From contig CAILKQ010000180.1 in NCBI GenBank assembly GCA_903834825.1, forward strand, positions 1-35,289: a DNA stretch of 35,289 nt, written 5' to 3'. The translations under genes and the position numbers were made by a program. The notes beneath the pieces are model-generated. The model was not told the origin of the DNA, did not search any database, and was given only the letters and a program-made list of their open reading frames with translations. The stretch comes from an uncultured bacterium (GTDB lineage Bacteria; Bacteroidota; Bacteroidia; Chitinophagales; Chitinophagaceae). Positions 32,132-35,289 of the stretch are shown in pieces (position 1 is the first letter of the stretch; every line of letters begins with the position of its first letter).

Positions 32132-32777
32132 CTAGAGCACGCTTGGCCAAGCCATTCAGTCCATATTTCAATATTAATGGAATAAATGCAGGTATCAATC
32201 TACCAAGAATTGGGAATTTCAATGACATCAGAAATGATAGAAAAAAAATGAATGGCACCACATAAGCGAAATACAAACCAAGTCGAATTCTTTCGGGTGA
32301 AATTTCGTGGGTTAATAATTTCTTTTGGGGGTTGCTAATATAAAGCCATAAAACAACATTCATGATTGCTGTTAAAACAATATTTAGAACATAGATGCCG
32401 TAAGGGATATGTAGCGCTAATTCCGAAGAATATTCACCCAACAACCCAGAGCTAAAGGGTAACAATACGACTGAAAATAAGAACAGTAAATTAAGCCATA
32501 TTAACCTTGAGGTATAGTTGTTTACGTAACCAAAAATTCTGTGGTGTACAGACCAATAATAGCCAACAATAAAAAAGCTGATTATAAAACCAAGTAGCCT
32601 CCAACCCATGTGCGCGAGTGAATCCCACAACAAAGTATCGGTAGCATCATGAATTATAGGAACCTTAAATTCAATGACAAGCAAGGTGATGGCAATAGCA
32701 AAAACTCCGTCACTAAAAAAAGAGATTCTATCCAACTGATAATGCATCTTAGATATGTCGTGTCTTGCCTCTCCCAT
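32115..32777 (-). CDS. TMEM175-family (DUF1211) potassium-channel-like protein
   Basis: 220 residues with about six transmembrane helices. The family signature R-x-x-x-F-S-D is present at R17-D23 (DRISFFSDGVFAIAITLLVIEF). Bacterial TMEM175 proteins form tetrameric K+ channels, each subunit with one such repeat, so this length is normal. The start is six bases after the cyclase gene end, so it is probably the last gene of an operon with STAS and cyclase proteins. A functional link between cyclic nucleotide and K+ flux is only suggested by position. Composition is A+T-rich like its operon partners. Confidence 0.92.
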   Translation of the reverse strand: MGEARHDISKMHYQLDRISFFSDGVFAIAITLLVIEFKVPIIHDATDTLLWDSLAHMGWRLLGFIISFFIVGYYWSVHHRIFGYVNNYTSRLIWLNLLFLFSVVLLPFSSGLLGEYSSELALHIPYGIYVLNIVLTAIMNVVLWLYISNPQKKLLTHEISPERIRLGLYFAYVVPFIFFLSFLMSLKFPILGRLIPAFIPLILKYGLNGLAKRALEKENK

Positions 32778-32782
32778 GGTTT

Positions 32783-34897
32783 TTAATTTTTGTTGGCTAT
32801 TTTTTCTGCGTTAATTTGTTTTCCTTTAAATCTGTTTGAATTAGCTGATGCTGTATAATATTGGTGCTTATTGAAAAAATCCAATTGGAGTTTTTTCCAG
32901 TCATTGGAGTTTAAATCATTGGTTCGCCTTATTTCAATTAAAAGCCTGTCACTAATCATAAAGTAATCATCTCTTCCTAAATAGTCAAGGTCCGCATCAC
33001 ATAAGATCTCCTGCATAAGATTTGTCGGTGTCTGGGGAATGCGAGTAGCCATGATCATTTCACAGATAGCATCAATTTCATCAAAAGCAAATCCCCAAGC
33101 GGGTAAGAATTCTTTTGCAAATTGACATCCTCTTGCTTCATGTGCTTTTTCATCCCATATATATCCAATGTCATGCAACCAAGCTGCCGTTTTCAACAAG
33201 TGCATTTTGTGCTCAGACAAATTTTCTAGACGCCCATATAACTCGCTTTTTTCAACAACATCGCGTATGTGATCAATGCTATGGTAAACCAAATGGCTAG
33301 GAAGATTGCTGATTAGAAAGTGTTCGATTTGATCATACTTTTCTTCTATAGAACTAAAAGAATCATTCTTAAAATAGGCTACTTCAAATACGTTAACAGC
33401 GTCTTCCTTGCCCTTTACGTGTATCGGAGTCAATGCACGAAATGCAAAATTTGACTTGTTTTTGAGTGCGGAAAAAACAGATTCTGAAACGATGATTTGA
33501 CCCGCTTTTGCAAAAGAACATAATCTAGATGAAAGATTAACCGCATCGCCAATTACAGTATAGTTCATCTGAACTTTGGATCCAATATTTCCAGAAATAG
33601 CTTTTCCTGTGTTAAGACCAATTCCAATTTCCAAAGGGGACTGACCCCTGGTCATTCGAACAACGTTCAGTTCTTCCAGCTTTTGTTGCATTTCTATTGC
33701 CGTCAACAAGGCCCTTTCTGCGTCATTGTTAGATCCAATGGGTGCTCCGTAGATAACCATCAGTGCGTCGCCTATAATCTTGTCAAGTGTTCCATTGTGT
33801 TTGAAGACAACCTCGATCATCTTATCAAAATACTCATTCAGGGAATCAACCACATCTTTGGGGCTCATTTTTTCACTCATTGAAGTAAAGCCCCTGATGT
33901 CACTAAAAAGTGTGGTTACCTCCAGTTCCTGACCACCCAAATTAAGATGGTCTTCGTTTTCTAATATCTGATCAACAATTTGCTTCGAAACATATTTCTT
34001 AAATGTTGATTTGAGCTTGTCTAAATTAGATAAGTCCTCCATAGCAACAACCGAACCAATAGGCTGACCCAGATCGTTCATCAATGGGGAAACCGAAATG
34101 TTAACAGTGGTGGATCTTCCGTTGCATTCTAACAAAATTTGACTTTCGGAAATTGTGATAGACTCTAACTCACATTTGTTAATGAGCTGGGTTATGAGTT
34201 GATTGGACCCAAAAACATACTCAAAGTGATTCCCTAAAACAAGGTCTTTCTCAAGATTAATAATTGCAATTGCAGCTCTGTTAATATGATTTATTTCACC
34301 CATTAAATTGGTGGTAAAAACCCCTGTCACGATTGATTGCATTACATTATCATTGAAGGTTTTGGCCTCCTTAATGTTTTCAATCAGTTTAATATTATTG
34401 TAAGCAACACTAGCCTGTGAAGCAATTGCAGATAACATATTTGCGTCAGCATCAAGAAAAGAGGAAAACCCTTTTCTTGATTCTTTATCAAATAAAATGA
34501 TCACTCCAACTAAATTCTTCTTATCTAAAAATGGCGCAATTAATCCAAACTTACATTCCGTTTTAGATAAAAACGAATCGTCCTCAATTTGAATATTTCG
34601 TGCTTTTCGGGATTCATTGATTTCGCTAATAATTCCCTTCCGCTTATTAAATATCAATCCTTTTAAAACAGAAATATCAATATTAAAATCGGCGCCAATA
34701 TGCAATACATCTGAATTGTCGTCCTCAATTAAAATTAAACCAGAACTGGCGTTCAAAACCCCACATGACTTTACTAAAATTTCTTGTAGTAATACAGAAA
34801 TTTGGTCAAATGAGTTAAGCTCATTAGTAATATCCAATAAAGTCTCTAATTCTAGATACTTTAACTGAAGATCATTGATTTTAAAATCAGAAGACAT
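32783..34897 (-). CDS. GAF-PAS-class III adenylate cyclase-HD domain protein
   Basis: 704 residues, no signal peptide or membrane helix. Domains: GAF (~25-170), PAS (~178-295), class III cyclase (~320-480) and an HD domain (~525-650). The cyclase has both metal aspartates (D333 in FSDIRG, D377 in KIIGDALM), base-selecting K373 and T447 (the class IIIb adenylate pattern), and transition-state residues N454 and R458, so it looks active for cAMP. The HD part has H539/H543, HD at H575-D576 and CDADLDYLG at D634-D638, so a metal phosphohydrolase site seems intact. The start ATG overlaps the STAS stop (TAATG), so the two are coupled. Inputs probably come through GAF and PAS. The substrate of the HD domain is unknown. 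Confidence 0.92.
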   Translation of the reverse strand: MSSDFKINDLQLKYLELETLLDITNELNSFDQISVLLQEILVKSCGVLNASSGLILIEDDNSDVLHIGADFNIDISVLKGLIFNKRKGIISEINESRKARNIQIEDDSFLSKTECKFGLIAPFLDKKNLVGVIILFDKESRKGFSSFLDADANMLSAIASQASVAYNNIKLIENIKEAKTFNDNVMQSIVTGVFTTNLMGEINHINRAAIAIINLEKDLVLGNHFEYVFGSNQLITQLINKCELESITISESQILLECNGRSTTVNISVSPLMNDLGQPIGSVVAMEDLSNLDKLKSTFKKYVSKQIVDQILENEDHLNLGGQELEVTTLFSDIRGFTSMSEKMSPKDVVDSLNEYFDKMIEVVFKHNGTLDKIIGDALMVIYGAPIGSNNDAERALLTAIEMQQKLEELNVVRMTRGQSPLEIGIGLNTGKAISGNIGSKVQMNYTVIGDAVNLSSRLCSFAKAGQIIVSESVFSALKNKSNFAFRALTPIHVKGKEDAVNVFEVAYFKNDSFSSIEEKYDQIEHFLISNLPSHLVYHSIDHIRDVVEKSELYGRLENLSEHKMHLLKTAAWLHDIGYIWDEKAHEARGCQFAKEFLPAWGFAFDEIDAICEMIMATRIPQTPTNLMQEILCDADLDYLGRDDYFMISDRLLIEIRRTNDLNSNDWKKLQLDFFNKHQYYTASANSNRFKGKQINAEKIANKN

Positions 34898-35238
34898 TAC
34901 AATTCATTTACTGCTGCTTCTTCCGTTTCGTAAACAGTTGAATATTTTGTCAATCCCATGATATTAAATGTTTTAGCAACAATTGGCGCTAAATTATAAT
35001 ACCCTATTTTACCATTCACCTCTTGTAATTTTTCAATGATCTCAATCAAAATAGAAACACCAATACTGTTTACAATTTTGGTGGCAGCCATATTAATCAA
35101 GAACTTGGTTTTACCCTGCGCCATTTTCTCATAAACAACCGCTGATACCGCTTCGCCACCTACATTGTTTAAATAACCATTGGTTTCGATGATAACGATG
35201 GAATTGTTTTCTTTTATACTTGTAATAAAATCGTTCAT
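34897..35238 (-). CDS. STAS-domain protein (anti-sigma factor antagonist-like)
   Basis: 113 residues. The STAS fold pattern is visible: a first strand IVIIETNGYLNN, then KTKFLINMAATKIVNSIGVSILIEI, with S58 at the usual phosphorylation position (N-S-x-G in place of the more common D-S-x-G). SpoIIAA-like proteins switch partner kinases or anti-sigma factors by Ser/Thr phosphorylation. No kinase or phosphatase gene is visible, although the window ends 51 bases upstream. It is first in the STAS-cyclase-TMEM175 operon and is translationally coupled to the cyclase, so it may regulate that enzyme (inference). Nothing recognisable is seen in 35239-35289. Confidence 0.88.
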   Translation of the reverse strand: MNDFITSIKENNSIVIIETNGYLNNVGGEAVSAVVYEKMAQGKTKFLINMAATKIVNSIGVSILIEIIEKLQEVNGKIGYYNLAPIVAKTFNIMGLTKYSTVYETEEAAVNEL

Positions 35239-35289
35239 AAATTAATTTTAGTTTTTGATATTTTTTTTCATTGTTACGGTTGTTCCTTC

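Noticed and set aside
1-35289. CRISPR arrays, tRNA/rRNA genes, transposases, phage genes
   Set aside because: No regularly spaced repeats, cloverleaf-like sequences or transposase/integrase motifs were seen on either strand.

Overview
The window looks like a chromosomal segment of a Bacteroidota bacterium, probably Chitinophagaceae or a close relative (inference). Reasons: a DUF5606 gene (a Bacteroidota family); almost no Shine-Dalgarno sequences; several TAnnTTTG-type -7 promoter elements; and a rich set of DUF1080, ThuA, soluble glucose/sorbosone-dehydrogenase-type propellers, Gfo/Idh/MocA and TIM-barrel 'sugar phosphate isomerase/epimerase' genes. I saw no rRNA, tRNA, CRISPR array, insertion sequence or prophage. 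No gene-free stretch exceeds 300 bases; the longest (25928-26181) holds a palindromic operator candidate and an imperfect inverted repeat.

Layout. (1) 2-5750, plus: the 3' part of a secreted DUF1080/PA14-like protein, a histidine decarboxylase, a secreted propeller protein ending in an azurin-type copper domain, and a small serine hydrolase. (2) 5816-12867, plus: housekeeping and lipid genes (DNA polymerase I, PlsC-like acyltransferase, sterol-desaturase-family hydroxylase, DsbA/FrnE-like protein, DUF5606, M3 oligoendopeptidase), closed by a terminator. (3) 12988-14500: a minus-strand SCO1-Fur pair divergent from a MerC-like gene, with a perfect palindrome between them. (4) 14571-15838, plus: a Tat-exported TIM-barrel protein and a TMEM220-like membrane protein, ending in a bidirectional terminator. 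(5) 15885-24200, minus: a 1130-residue ThuA/propeller/PKD/cytochrome c fusion; a four-gene operon (Gfo/Idh/MocA oxidoreductase, TIM-barrel isomerase, cytochrome c lipoprotein, DUF1080); and an MFS transporter. Terminators separate these three units. (6) 24386-27852: a second Tat-exported TIM-barrel protein, a higBA toxin-antitoxin pair on the opposite strand, and a GMC oxidoreductase. (7) 27955-32066, plus: inositol-monophosphatase family protein, thiamine-monophosphate kinase and a GH95-like glycosidase. (8) 32115-35238, minus, visibly A+T-richer: STAS protein, GAF-PAS-adenylate cyclase-HD protein and TMEM175-like channel.

How they fit. Regions 1, 4, 5 and 6 together contain the parts expected for glycoside breakdown through 3-keto intermediates. 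A flavin (GMC) or NAD-type (Gfo/Idh) enzyme would oxidise the sugar. DUF1080 (Pfam 3-keto-disaccharide hydrolase) would cleave the keto-glycoside. TIM-barrel isomerases would interconvert products, and MFS transport would import them. The cell-envelope oxidoreductases come with their own electron carriers: a cytochrome c domain, a cytochrome c lipoprotein and a blue-copper domain. That functional link is inference; the individual family calls rest on visible motifs.
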